This document shows, piece after piece, positions 18,891 through 27,137 of a stretch of 42,255 nt of DNA; positions within the stretch are counted from its first letter, which is position 1; every line of letters starts with the position of its first letter. The notes under the pieces were generated by a model that was not told the origin of the DNA, did no database searches, and worked only from the letters and a program-made list of their open reading frames with translations. Source of the stretch: a virus; the IMG/VR virus record IMGVR_UViG_3300035701_000083, positions 1 through 42,255 of that record; one strand, written 5' to 3'. A program made the position numbers and the translations under genes.

Positions 18891-20477
18891 ATGATGCTTG
18901 ATGTTTCCACCGCGACCAGACGAGACGTCGCCCCTACGAACATGCGGATCACGCCGGAGGCGGCGGTGCAGGAGATCGCGAGGAGGGAGGCGGCGCGGCG
19001 GGGGTTGATCGATTTCTCGACCTATGTGGCACCATGGTACAGACCGGCACCGCACCACATCCTGGTGGCGGAGAAGCTGGAACAGGTCAAGCGTTTCATC
19101 GAAACGGAGGGGCGGGAGGGGATCGGCAGGCTGATGATCTTCGAGCCGCCGAGGCATGGAAAATCGGAGCAGGTGTCGCGACTATTCCCGGCATGGCTGC
19201 TGGGGAAGATGCCGGACGTGCGGGTGATACTGACGGCGTATGGGGCGGACCTGGCGCAATCGGACAGCCGGGCGGTGAGGGCATACGTGACCGGGCCGAG
19301 GTACGGCAACGTGTTCGGGGAGAGATCGACGGAGGAAACGCCGGTGGAGCTGAGCGCAGACAGCCGGGCGATATCGAACTGGAACCTGGCGGCGCCGAAC
19401 CGGGGAGGTCTGATAGCGGCGGGCGTGGGAGGCGGGATCACGGGTTTCGGGGCGGACTACCTGAGCATCGACGATCCGTTCAAATCGCGGGATGATGCGC
19501 TGAGCGAGCTGTACCGGAGGCGGGTGATGGATTGGTACCGATCGGTGGCGTACACGCGGCTGGAGAAGGCGGGGGCGGTGGTGATCACGCACACGCGCTG
19601 GGACCAGGAGGACCTGGCCGGGCAATTATTGATGGAGATGGCCAGCAACGAGGAGGCGGACCAGTGGGAGGTGATCTTCCTACCGGCGGTTGCGCTGGAC
19701 GAGGACATGTATCCAAAAACGGAGGAGGAATTTCGGGAGAACTTATTGCGAGGGATTTATATCCCGCTGGGGGGGGATGTGCTGGGTCGGTCGCCGGGGG
19801 ACCCCTTGTGGCCAGAGAAATACAGCAGCGAGAAGCTGCAACAAATTCAGGCGAACATCCAGATTTTCGAGTACGTGTCATTATTTTTGCAGATGCCGCG
19901 GCTGGTGAAGGGCGGGTTCTTCGATGAGGCGGATTTCTTGTTCGTGGACAAGGCGCCGGAGGGACTGCAGTGGTTCCGGTACATCGACCTGGCGCTGGGC
20001 AAGAGCGAGGCGAGCGATTTCAACGTGACGATCGCAGTGGCGCTGAATGATGAGTCAGGAATTTTATATGGGCGGGACATGCTGAAGGTGCGCAACCTGG
20101 AGGAATTTCTACCGCTGTGCAAGACGTTGATGCTTTCGGAGGGGGAGGCGGGCACGATCTGGGGAGTGGAGGACGTGTCGTTCCAGGCGCTGGTGGTGAA
20201 GGAATTTTTGAAGGATGCTGAATTGGCAGACGTGACGATCAAGCCGGTGAAACCAAAGGGGGACAAGATGACCCGGGCCAGGCCATGGCAGGGGCGGGCG
20301 AAGCAGAGGAAGGTGAAGCTGGTGCGGGCGGCATGGAACCGTCCGTTCATCCGGACGGCGGCGGCATTCTCGGCGACGGCGAGGTTCGATGATGAGATCG
20401 ACAGCATGAGCGGCGGGGTGCAGATGGTGGCGGAGCAGAGCAGGCTGAGGAAGACGGTGAGATGCTATGCCGGATGA
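18891..20477 (+). CDS. terL: Terminase large subunit
   Basis: This 528-residue DNA-packaging motor has an N-terminal ATPase with Walker A EPPRHGKS (85-92), Walker B YLSIDDPF (190-197) and coupling motif THTRWDQEDLAG (about 235). The C-terminal RNase H-like nuclease has acidic residues in RYIDLALGK (about 363), WGVEDVSF (about 425) and FDDEIDSMSGG (about 503). It cuts concatemers and translocates DNA into the prohead with the small subunit and portal. Residues 9-17 (TRRDVAPTN) translate a family C half-repeat (18921-18937), so the extreme N-terminus is repeat-derived. The gene overlaps the portal start by 11 bases. Confidence 0.95.
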   Translation: MMLDVSTATRRDVAPTNMRITPEAAVQEIARREAARRGLIDFSTYVAPWYRPAPHHILVAEKLEQVKRFIETEGREGIGRLMIFEPPRHGKSEQVSRLFPAWLLGKMPDVRVILTAYGADLAQSDSRAVRAYVTGPRYGNVFGERSTEETPVELSADSRAISNWNLAAPNRGGLIAAGVGGGITGFGADYLSIDDPFKSRDDALSELYRRRVMDWYRSVAYTRLEKAGAVVITHTRWDQEDLAGQLLMEMASNEEADQWEVIFLPAVALDEDMYPKTEEEFRENLLRGIYIPLGGDVLGRSPGDPLWPEKYSSEKLQQIQANIQIFEYVSLFLQMPRLVKGGFFDEADFLFVDKAPEGLQWFRYIDLALGKSEASDFNVTIAVALNDESGILYGRDMLKVRNLEEFLPLCKTLMLSEGEAGTIWGVEDVSFQALVVKEFLKDAELADVTIKPVKPKGDKMTRARPWQGRAKQRKVKLVRAAWNRPFIRTAAAFSATARFDDEIDSMSGGVQMVAEQSRLRKTVRCYAG

Positions 20478-21927
20478 GAAAAAGGGCGACGTGACGTCGC
20501 CCCTACGGGTAAAAGATCTGGAGCGGGCGTTCAAGATGTTGAACAGTAAGAAACTCGTCTATGACAAGCTGTTCAACTACTACGAGGGCAAACAACCGCT
20601 GGTGTACCTAGCGAGCAGGCTGGACGAGATATTCAAGGACTTAAACGCTTACTTCGCGGAGAACTGGTGCTCGGTGGTGATCGACTCGGCACGGGACCGG
20701 ATCAACCTGAAGGAGATCCAGATCCAGGACGTCACGGCGGCGAAGACGTGGGCGGAGATCTGGGAGAGGTCGGAGCTGGCGCTGGAGAGCGACGAGGTGC
20801 ACGAGGCGGCGATGGTGGCGGGTGAGGGCTACGTGGTGGCATGGCCGGACAACGAGGGCAGGATCGAGGCGTATGCGAACGATCCGCGCATGTGCCATAT
20901 TTTCTATGAGCCGGAATTCCCACGGAAGAAAAAATTTGCGGCGAAATGGTGGGTGGATGACGGCGAGCGGATGCGGATGACGCTGTACTACCCGGACAGG
21001 CTGGAGTACTACATCAGCAGCAAGAAGGCGGAAAACGTCACGAGTTATCAATCGCTGGTGGCGATGAAGGTGGACAAGGCGGAAAACAAGTTCAAGGAGG
21101 TACCGGTATTCCATTTCCGGCTGGCGAGGAAATTGAAGAGCGACCTGACGAACGTGGTGCCGATACAGAACGGGATCAACAAGATCCTGACGGACATGAT
21201 GGTGACGGCGGAGTTCCAGGCGTTCCCGCAGCGGTACGTGATCAGCCAGGCGGATATCAAGGGTAAGCTGAAGAACGCGCCGAGGATGATCTGGGAGCTG
21301 CCAGCGGGGGACGGGATGAGCCAGCAGACGGTGGCGGGGCAGTTTGCGGCGGCGGATCTGGAGAACTACCTGAAGGCGATCGACAACCTGGCGGGGGCGA
21401 TCTCATCGATCACGCGGACGCCGAAGCACTATTTTTTCAGCGTGGGATCGAATTTATCAGGAGAAGCACTTATTGCGATGGAGGCGCCGCTAAACAAGAA
21501 GGCGAAGGACCGGATCGACCGGTTCACGCCAGCGTGGAAGCAGACGGCGTTGTTCATGCTGCGGGCGGCGGGGGTGACGATCGAGGCGAGCAAGGTGAAC
21601 GCGATCTTCGACAAGCCGGAGACGATCCAGCCGAGGACGCAGGCGGAGACGCGGCAGATGAACGTGATAGCGGGTCTGCCGATACGGACGATTTTGCGGG
21701 AGGAGGGGAAATCGGAGGAGGAGATCAAGCAGGTGGAGAGGGATATCGCGGAGGCGAAGACGGCGCAGGCGAACCTGGCGAGCGCGTACCTGGCGGAGGC
21801 GAGGAAGAAGTTCGACCAGGAGAACCCCAACCTGAACCCCACCCTGAACCCCACCCCTAACCCCTCCCCATCGGAAAAACACCGATGGAGAGGGGAAATG
21901 GAGAGGGGAAATGGAGGGGATGAATGA
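20467..21927 (+). CDS. Portal protein (SPP1 gp6-like)
   Basis: This 486-residue protein is expected to form the dodecameric channel at one capsid vertex. LFNYYEGKQPL near the start, NWCSVVIDSARDRI, a long DPRM...YYPDRLEYY central part, IQNGINKILTDMMV, SITRTPKHYFFSVGSNLSGEALIAMEAPL and the helical stem fit SPP1-type portals. It sits between terminase and MuF genes, the standard order. Residues 7-14 (GDVTSPL) are encoded by a family C palindrome (20484-20506), and the last 30 residues (NPTLNPTPNPSPSEKHRWRG...) by a family D repeat (21835-21898). So both ends of an essential protein carry repeat-derived peptides. Confidence 0.9.
   Translation: MPDEKKGDVTSPLRVKDLERAFKMLNSKKLVYDKLFNYYEGKQPLVYLASRLDEIFKDLNAYFAENWCSVVIDSARDRINLKEIQIQDVTAAKTWAEIWERSELALESDEVHEAAMVAGEGYVVAWPDNEGRIEAYANDPRMCHIFYEPEFPRKKKFAAKWWVDDGERMRMTLYYPDRLEYYISSKKAENVTSYQSLVAMKVDKAENKFKEVPVFHFRLARKLKSDLTNVVPIQNGINKILTDMMVTAEFQAFPQRYVISQADIKGKLKNAPRMIWELPAGDGMSQQTVAGQFAAADLENYLKAIDNLAGAISSITRTPKHYFFSVGSNLSGEALIAMEAPLNKKAKDRIDRFTPAWKQTALFMLRAAGVTIEASKVNAIFDKPETIQPRTQAETRQMNVIAGLPIRTILREEGKSEEEIKQVERDIAEAKTAQANLASAYLAEARKKFDQENPNLNPTLNPTPNPSPSEKHRWRGEMERGNGGDE
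20484..20506. repeat. Family C palindrome inside the portal gene start
   Basis: GGGCGACGTGACGTCGCCCC plus TAC within codons 6-14 of the portal gene. Confidence 0.88.
21835..21898. repeat. Family D repeat inside the portal gene end
   Basis: Doubled AACCCCACCCT(A/G)AACCC arms followed by CATCGG-A(n)-CCGATG and AGAGGGG, all in the portal reading frame. It continues into short GGAGAGGGGAAAT units and the overlap with the next ATG. Confidence 0.85.
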
Positions 21928-22904
21928 ACGGGGAGCCGCGGGTGGTGCAGGTGATGCGGGAGCACAAGGCGCTGATCCTGGCGCAAGAGGAAGCGACGAT
22001 GCGCGAGATGGCGGAGGCGTGGGTGCGGGTAGAGATGAGGCTGGAGGCGCAGATGGCGGCACTGGTATATGAGGCGGCGGCGCTGGCGAGGGGAGGTCAG
22101 GTATTGAGCCAGGCGCAGCTTTTCCAGATGGAGCGATATCGCAGCCTGATGGCGCAGGTGGAGATGGAGATGAGAAAGTACACGCGCTGGGCGGATGAGT
22201 CGATGACGGCTTACCAGGCGAGGCTGGCGGAGCAGGGGCTGGTGCACGCGGCGGAGGCGATCCGGGCGGTATACACGGAGGCGGGGGTTATTGGGGCACA
22301 TTTCAACGTGCTGAACGCGGGGGCGGTGGAGGCGATGATCGGGCTGGCGGGGGATGGGAAGCCATTGATGAATTATTTGAAGGATATTTACCCGACGAGC
22401 GTGGAGGGGATCAGGGGGACGCTGGTGGATGGGGTGGCGCAGGGTTGGGGGGCGGAGAAGCTGGGGAGAGAGTTGCGGGACAGCTTCGGGATGGGATTGC
22501 AGCAGGCGATGAACACGGCGCGGACGGAGGGGCTGCGGGCGTACCGGTCGGCGAGCCTGATGGAGTATCGAGAGAGCGGGGTGGTGAGCAGGTACAAGCG
22601 GTTATCGGCGCACGACGAGAGGGTGTGCGCGGGATGCCTGTTCATGGATGGGCAGGAGGTGGAGGGTCTGGAATTATTCGACGAGCACAACCAGGGTCGA
22701 TGCACGGCGGTGCCGTGCGTGGAGGGGGTGGAGAAGCCGGAGTGGACGGCGGGGAAGGAGTGGTTCGAGGGGCAGAGCGAGAATGTGCAGGAGAGCATTT
22801 TGGGGACGGGCAGGTTCGAGGCGTGGAAGGACGGGGCATCATTGGAGGAGATGGTGGTGAGGAAGACGGACCCGGTGTGGGGAGGGGCGTATGTGGCGAG
22901 GTGA
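21924..22904 (+). CDS. MuF/SPP1 gp7-like minor head protein
   Basis: This is a 326-residue protein. The N-terminal 120 residues are long charged helices (REHKALILAQEEATMREMAEAW, MERYRSLMAQVEMEMRKY). The MuF domain lies at about 180-260: MNTARTEGLRAYRSASLMEY, then HDERVCAGCLFMDGQ and NQGRCTAVPCV, where the Cys/His set may bind metal. MuF proteins bind the portal and are packaged in the head, sometimes ejected into the host. ATG overlaps the portal stop by 4 bases. Confidence 0.88.
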   Translation: MNGEPRVVQVMREHKALILAQEEATMREMAEAWVRVEMRLEAQMAALVYEAAALARGGQVLSQAQLFQMERYRSLMAQVEMEMRKYTRWADESMTAYQARLAEQGLVHAAEAIRAVYTEAGVIGAHFNVLNAGAVEAMIGLAGDGKPLMNYLKDIYPTSVEGIRGTLVDGVAQGWGAEKLGRELRDSFGMGLQQAMNTARTEGLRAYRSASLMEYRESGVVSRYKRLSAHDERVCAGCLFMDGQEVEGLELFDEHNQGRCTAVPCVEGVEKPEWTAGKEWFEGQSENVQESILGTGRFEAWKDGASLEEMVVRKTDPVWGGAYVAR

Positions 22905-22912
22905 GGCGATAT

Positions 22913-22936
22913 CGCAAACTAGACAGTTTGCGTTAC
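22913..22936. repeat. Palindromic repeat, family B variant
   Basis: CGCAAACTAGACAGTTTGCG plus TTAC in the 69-base gap between the MuF and scaffold genes. Confidence 0.88.
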
Positions 22937-22973
22937 GACAACAAAACAGGCGAGATGCCGGAAGGAGATCGAG

Positions 22974-23606
22974 ATGATCTACGGATTGAAAGGTTTGAAT
23001 TTCTACCCTGATGCCGGGGGAGGCAGCACGAGTGCTGCATCTTCAACCGGTGCGGGTGGGAATGAGGGCAAAGTTGGAGGGGCAATTCGTGAATTGCCCC
23101 AACAGGCTGACCAGGGAAGGAATGAAGGCGAGACGCTGACATTCGAGAGCTGGATTGCCGGGCAACCGAAAGAGGTAAAGGATTTGCTGGATGGGCATAC
23201 GGCGGGCTTGAGGACGGCGCTGGGGTCCGAGCGGGAGATCCGCGAGGACACCGAGAAGAAGCTGCGAACGATGGCCGAGAAGGCCGAAAAAGGGAGTGAG
23301 TCCCAAAGGCAGCTGGTCGAGATGGCCGACAAGATTGCGGAATCAGATCAAAAAGCCGATTTCTACGAGGATGCTCATGCGGCGGGCGTGACGAACCTGA
23401 AGCTGGCGTACATCGTGGCGAAGCAGGAGGAGCTTTTCGACAAGCGGGGCCGGGTGAATTTCGAGGCGATGAAGAAAGATTACCCGGAGTTGTTTGCCGG
23501 AACGGTCAATGCTGCGGGAAACGCGGGCAGCGGGACGGAAGGGAACCTGGCAGGCAAGGGCGATATGAATACTTTCATAAGGCAGTCTGCCGGGAGGGGA
23601 ACGTAG
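22974..23606 (+). CDS. Probable scaffold protein, with a repeat-encoded internal peptide
   Basis: This is a 210-residue protein just before the capsid gene. Residues 60-130 form a highly charged helix with coiled-coil character (SEREIREDTEKKLRTMAEKAEKGSESQRQLVEMADKI), as in scaffolds. The tail MNTFIRQSAGR is typical of this type. The N-terminal 45 residues are Gly/Ser-rich; inside them GAIRELPQ is the translation of a family A palindrome (23079-23103). A 25-base insertion is not a multiple of three, so the present frame must have been adjusted around it or the peptide is in a tolerant N-terminus with a changed start. Confidence 0.78.
   Translation: MIYGLKGLNFYPDAGGGSTSAASSTGAGGNEGKVGGAIRELPQQADQGRNEGETLTFESWIAGQPKEVKDLLDGHTAGLRTALGSEREIREDTEKKLRTMAEKAEKGSESQRQLVEMADKIAESDQKADFYEDAHAAGVTNLKLAYIVAKQEELFDKRGRVNFEAMKKDYPELFAGTVNAAGNAGSGTEGNLAGKGDMNTFIRQSAGRGT
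23079..23103. repeat. Family A palindrome inside the scaffold gene
   Basis: GGGGCAATTCGTGAATTGCC plus CCAAC, read through in frame as GAIRELPQ. Confidence 0.9.
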
Positions 23607-23685
23607 GGCGTGGGCTGAGATCGCAGCACGCCCATACAAGGGCGCGGCGTCTGGCAGCCAACTACGGGCTGCACCTGCGGGAGAA

Positions 23686-23722
23686 GACTCTTCGTTCGCA
23701 AAGGACGCTCGCTCAGAGTGAC
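23686..23722. repeat. Dispersed repeat, family F
   Basis: GACTCTTCG ... CGCTCAGAGTGACA: an inverted repeat (ACTCT/AGAGT) with a variable middle, in the gap before the capsid gene. A second copy is at 33788-33813. Confidence 0.7.
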
Positions 23723-23747
23723 ATGAGAGAAAAGACGGAGGTATGAA

Positions 23748-24710
23748 ATGCCATACAACAGTTTAATCAGCCGCAGTGATGCGGCAGCGCTGATCCCCGA
23801 GGAGGTCAGCAAGGAGCTTTTGACCCAGATCACGGAGGAAAGCGCGGTGATGAGGTTGAGCCGGAGGTTGGCGGATATGAGCCGGGCGCAGAAACGGATG
23901 CCGGTGATGTCGGCGCTGGCGACAGCGTATTTCGTGAGCGGTGATACCGAGTTGAAGCAGACCAGTGAAGTGAACTGGGCAAACAAGTATATCGATGCCG
24001 AGGAGCTGGCAGTCATCGTGCCAATCCCGGAGGCGGTGCTGGATGATGCTGACTACGATATCTGGGGCGAGGTGAAACCCAGCGTGGCGGAGGCTTTCGG
24101 GATCGCGATCGATGCGGCGGTGCTGTACGGGACGAACATCCCGGCAAGCTGGATAATCAACCTGGGGGCGGCAGGCTTGATAGCGGGTGCGCTGGCGGCC
24201 AGCCACCAGATCTCGGCGGCAGCCTACACGGACCTATACGAGGCGATCCTGGCGGAGACGGGGGCGGGCGCCGACGGGTTGTTCATGCTAGTGGAGGCTG
24301 ACGGCTACATGGTCACGGGCGCTCTGGCGCACATGTCGATGAAGGGCAAGCTGCGCAACGTGCGCGACACGAATGGGCAACCGATATTCAAATCGACGAT
24401 GCAAGCGCCGACGAGCTACGAGCTGGACGGCAATCCGATCCTGTTCCCGAAGAGCGGGGCGATCTCGGCGACGTACTGGCTGATCGCAGGGATGTGGGCG
24501 AGCCTGGTGTACGCCATGCGGCAGGATATCACGTACAAGATCCTGACGGAGGCGGTGATCACGGATGCGAGCGGGAAGATCATCTATAACCTGGCGCAGC
24601 AGGACATGGTGGCGCTGCGGGCGGTAATGCGCCTGGGCTTTGCGCTGCCACACCCGGTGACCCGGATGGATACGGGGACGGGTTATCCGTTTGCGACGTT
24701 GACGGCGTGA
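23748..24710 (+). CDS. Major capsid protein (HK97 fold)
   Basis: This 320-residue protein follows the scaffold gene, as in most siphoviruses. LIPEEVSKELLTQITEESAVMRLSRRL at the start, KRMPVMSALATAYFVSGDTELKQTSEVNWANKYIDAEELAVIVPIPEAVLDDA (E-loop/P-domain region) and the C-terminal HPVTRMDTGTGYPF fit the phage major capsid family of the HK97 fold. No N-terminal delta domain is obvious because a separate scaffold exists; no protease gene was seen, so the prohead is probably not proteolysed. AGGAGGT-like SD GGAGGT precedes ATG 23748. Confidence 0.9.
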   Translation: MPYNSLISRSDAAALIPEEVSKELLTQITEESAVMRLSRRLADMSRAQKRMPVMSALATAYFVSGDTELKQTSEVNWANKYIDAEELAVIVPIPEAVLDDADYDIWGEVKPSVAEAFGIAIDAAVLYGTNIPASWIINLGAAGLIAGALAASHQISAAAYTDLYEAILAETGAGADGLFMLVEADGYMVTGALAHMSMKGKLRNVRDTNGQPIFKSTMQAPTSYELDGNPILFPKSGAISATYWLIAGMWASLVYAMRQDITYKILTEAVITDASGKIIYNLAQQDMVALRAVMRLGFALPHPVTRMDTGTGYPFATLTA

Positions 24711-24711
24711 C

Positions 24712-24857
24712 CCCACCCCTAACCCCTCTCTTAACCCCACCCCTAACCCCTCCCTTAACCCCACCCCTAACCCCTCCCCATCGGGAAAACACCGATGGAG
24801 AGGGGAATAGAGCGGAGAATGGAGAGGGGAATGGAGAGGAGAATGGAGAGGGGAAGA
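24712..24857. repeat. Family D repeat, expanded array
   Basis: Three units of CCCCACCCCTAACCCCTC on the left arm, the CATCGG/CCGATG hairpin, then about five units of GGAGAGGGGAAT on the right arm. Pyrimidine and purine arms have expanded separately. It fills the gap after the capsid gene. Confidence 0.85.
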
Positions 24858-24887
24858 AGATGGAGATATAGGAAATGGAGGTATGAG

Positions 24888-25853
24888 ATGGGTTTATTTC
24901 CGAAAAACCTAAACGAGTACGTGGCTGCGATGGGGATCCCACGCGGGCCAAATTCAAAGGCGTATCTGGTGGATGCGCAACACGGCAGCGACAACAATCC
25001 CGGCACGACCTGGGAGAATCCGCTGCTGACGCTGGCGGCGGCGGAGGATAAATGCGTCGATAACCACAACGATGCGGTGCTGATCATTGGCGGACCGACG
25101 CAAAACAACCTAGCTGCAGCCCTGGTGTGGGATAAAAGCTACACCCACCTGATCGGGTTGACGGGCGATCTACCGGGCATCGGACAACGCGCACGCATCA
25201 CGAGCGCGACGGATGCGGCGATTGGCGTGACGATCACGTTGTCCGGAAGCGGCTGCATCTTCAAGAACCTGAACATCCAGAACGAAAACGTGGCGAACGC
25301 CGATTCAGGCGCTCTGCTGGTGGCGGGGATGCGCAACTATTTCAAGAAGTGCTTCATCTCGGGGATGCTCAGCTCAGTACCAGCTGGGCGTGCAGCGGCA
25401 TATTCGTGCACGGTGACGGGCCCGGAGAATTTCTTCGATGACTGTGCGATCGGGGTCTCGACGATCGAACGTACGGCGCACAATGCGGAGCTGATACTCT
25501 CCGGGGCAAACTGCAAGCGGAACTATTTCCGCAAATGCAAGATCCTATCGCAGTCGGTGGATCCCGGGAAGGTACTGGCGCGCATCGCGGCTGCCACGGA
25601 GATCTGGCAACTGGAATTCGAGGACTGCATCTGGTGGAACCTGGCGATGAACGCGGGTGCCGGTGAGGGCGGGACGTGCCTTGATCACGCGCTGGAGGAC
25701 GGCGCAACGATGTATCACCAGATCCTGCTGAGTGGTCTCAACACGGCCATTGGCTGCACACAGTTCACGGACGTGGCGACGTATGTCTTCACGCATGGGG
25801 CGGCGGTTGGCGGAGCGGTTGCGCCGATTGCGTTGAATAACCTGACGACTTAG
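24888..25853 (+). CDS. Beta-helix virion protein
   Basis: This 321-residue protein begins FPKNLNEYVAAMGIPRGPNSK, then YLVDAQHGSDNNPGTTWENPLLTLAAAED. The latter is the usual start of right-handed beta-helix (pectate-lyase-like) proteins in which a time-course of events or a surface is described by parallel strands. Repeated short strands (CIFKNLNIQNENV, NYFKKCFISG, NFFDDCAIG, NYFRKCKIL, EFEDCIWWN) support the helix. Its place between the capsid and connector genes suggests a head decoration or head-fibre protein rather than a tailspike (inference). ATG 24888 after GGAGGT. Confidence 0.7.
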   Translation: MGLFPKNLNEYVAAMGIPRGPNSKAYLVDAQHGSDNNPGTTWENPLLTLAAAEDKCVDNHNDAVLIIGGPTQNNLAAALVWDKSYTHLIGLTGDLPGIGQRARITSATDAAIGVTITLSGSGCIFKNLNIQNENVANADSGALLVAGMRNYFKKCFISGMLSSVPAGRAAAYSCTVTGPENFFDDCAIGVSTIERTAHNAELILSGANCKRNYFRKCKILSQSVDPGKVLARIAAATEIWQLEFEDCIWWNLAMNAGAGEGGTCLDHALEDGATMYHQILLSGLNTAIGCTQFTDVATYVFTHGAAVGGAVAPIALNNLTT

Positions 25854-26021
25854 ACCCCACCCCTGACCCCTCCCCATCGGAAAGACACCGATGGAGAGGG
25901 GAAGAGGTGGAGTAAACCCCACATCGGCGCCACGCGGCGCCGATACAGCCGATGGCGGCCGGAAGCCGCCTCGGCCAGCCCCTAGCCCCTCCCCATCGGA
26001 AAAAACACCGATGGAGAGGGG
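25854..26021. repeat. Repeat cluster: family D, C-like, family D
   Basis: A family D element (25854-25901), a palindrome ATCGGCGCCACGCGGCGCCGAT-type (25923-25944), a GGCGGCCGGAAGCCGCC hairpin, and another family D element (25979-26021) fill the gap between two virion genes. No gene is seen here. Confidence 0.8.
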
Positions 26022-26047
26022 AAGAAGGTAGAGAAAGGAAAAATAAA

Positions 26048-26458
26048 ATGACAGCAACACTCAATACCAAATATGGACACGGTGCGCTGGTGATCGATAT
26101 CTTGGGCAGCGCGTCCTCGCACAATCTGGGGAACATCCTGAATCCGGAGGGCGTGCCATGTGTGATCCTGGAGGCGGAGCTCTATATCGAGCATGCAGGC
26201 CTGGCAACATGCGACCTGCACATCGGCGTGGGGGCGGCATCAGCCGGTGTGGGACAGAACGACATGGGTGACAACGTCCCGGTGGACGGCACGGCTGGCA
26301 ACGTGTATGCGCTGATCCACCCGACGGCGTTGAACACGCAGATCACGGTGCCAGCGACCTGGCATGCGGACGATTACATCACGTTCTACACCGATACGGC
26401 CTATTCAACCGGTTTCATCGGCAAACTGTTTGTACGATATGTCCGGTTGATGGATTAA
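26048..26458 (+). CDS. Probable virion decoration protein
   Basis: This is a 136-residue protein, almost all beta-strand by appearance (ALVIDILGSASSHNLGNIL, CVILEAELYIEHAGLATCDLHIGVG, YALIHPTALNTQITVPATW, DYITFYTDTAYSTGFIGKLFVRYVRLMD). This is the style of small jelly-roll-like capsid or tail surface proteins. It follows the beta-helix gene. ATG 26048 after AGAAAGGAAAAA. The exact role is unknown. Confidence 0.6.
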   Translation: MTATLNTKYGHGALVIDILGSASSHNLGNILNPEGVPCVILEAELYIEHAGLATCDLHIGVGAASAGVGQNDMGDNVPVDGTAGNVYALIHPTALNTQITVPATWHADDYITFYTDTAYSTGFIGKLFVRYVRLMD

Positions 26459-26484
26459 CAGGATCTGGCGGATACAAAATATCA

Positions 26485-26514
26485 GGGGCATGGCGAAGAA
26501 TGCCGTGCCCCTAC
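26485..26514. repeat. Family C repeat
   Basis: GGGGCATGGCGAAGAATGCC plus GTGCCCCTAC in the gap before 26535; arms GGGGCAYGGC/GCCGTGCCCC pair. Confidence 0.82.
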
Positions 26515-26534
26515 GGAATAGATGGAGGCATGAA

Positions 26535-27125
26535 ATGATACCAAACGAACAAGCAAGAGCGGTGGATGTGCTGAATGGCAATCTTCTGCGGAATGGCAAT
26601 ATGCTGGAAGATCTGATGTCTGGCGGTGTTTTTGAGGTCGAATGCCGCGATAAAGATGGCAACTTGAAATGGAAAGACACCATCAAGAATTTGGTCACGA
26701 CTTTGGGTAAGAACGTGGCGCTGGATGCTTACCTGGCTGGCGCTCCTTATACGGTTGTCGGGCCATTCATGGGATTAATCAGCTCAGTTGATTATGTCAG
26801 TGTGCCAGTTGTCGGCGATACGATGACCTCGCATGCAACGTGGAAAGAGGCAGGTACGACCAATGCGCCGACCTATACTGCACCACGGAAAACATGTTCG
26901 TGGAGTGCTGCGGCGGCAGGTGCAAAAGCGTTATCCGCGGCGCTACCATTCGTGTTTACGGGTGGCGGGACGGTGAAGGGCTGTTTCCTGGTTTATGGGA
27001 CCGGTGCGGTATCCACGATTGATAATACGTCTGGAACGCTTTACTCTGCGGGCCTGTTCACCGGCGGCGACAAGACGGTGGTTGCCACAGACACTTTGAA
27101 TGTAAGCTATACGGCATCTCTATAA
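26535..27125 (+). CDS. Virion structural protein
   Basis: This is a 196-residue protein. FEVECRDKDGNLKWKDTIKNLVTTLGKN at residues 35-62 is a pattern I know from phage structural proteins near head or fibre genes. The remainder is Gly/Thr/Ala-rich beta-structure (YTAPRKTCSWSAAAAGAKALSA, FVFTGGGTVKGCFLVYGTG). ATG 26535 after GGAGGCATGAA. The longer upstream frame only translates the family C repeat. Likely a capsid or tail surface protein. Confidence 0.65.
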   Translation: MIPNEQARAVDVLNGNLLRNGNMLEDLMSGGVFEVECRDKDGNLKWKDTIKNLVTTLGKNVALDAYLAGAPYTVVGPFMGLISSVDYVSVPVVGDTMTSHATWKEAGTTNAPTYTAPRKTCSWSAAAAGAKALSAALPFVFTGGGTVKGCFLVYGTGAVSTIDNTSGTLYSAGLFTGGDKTVVATDTLNVSYTASL

Positions 27126-27137
27126 CCTGAGGGTTTC

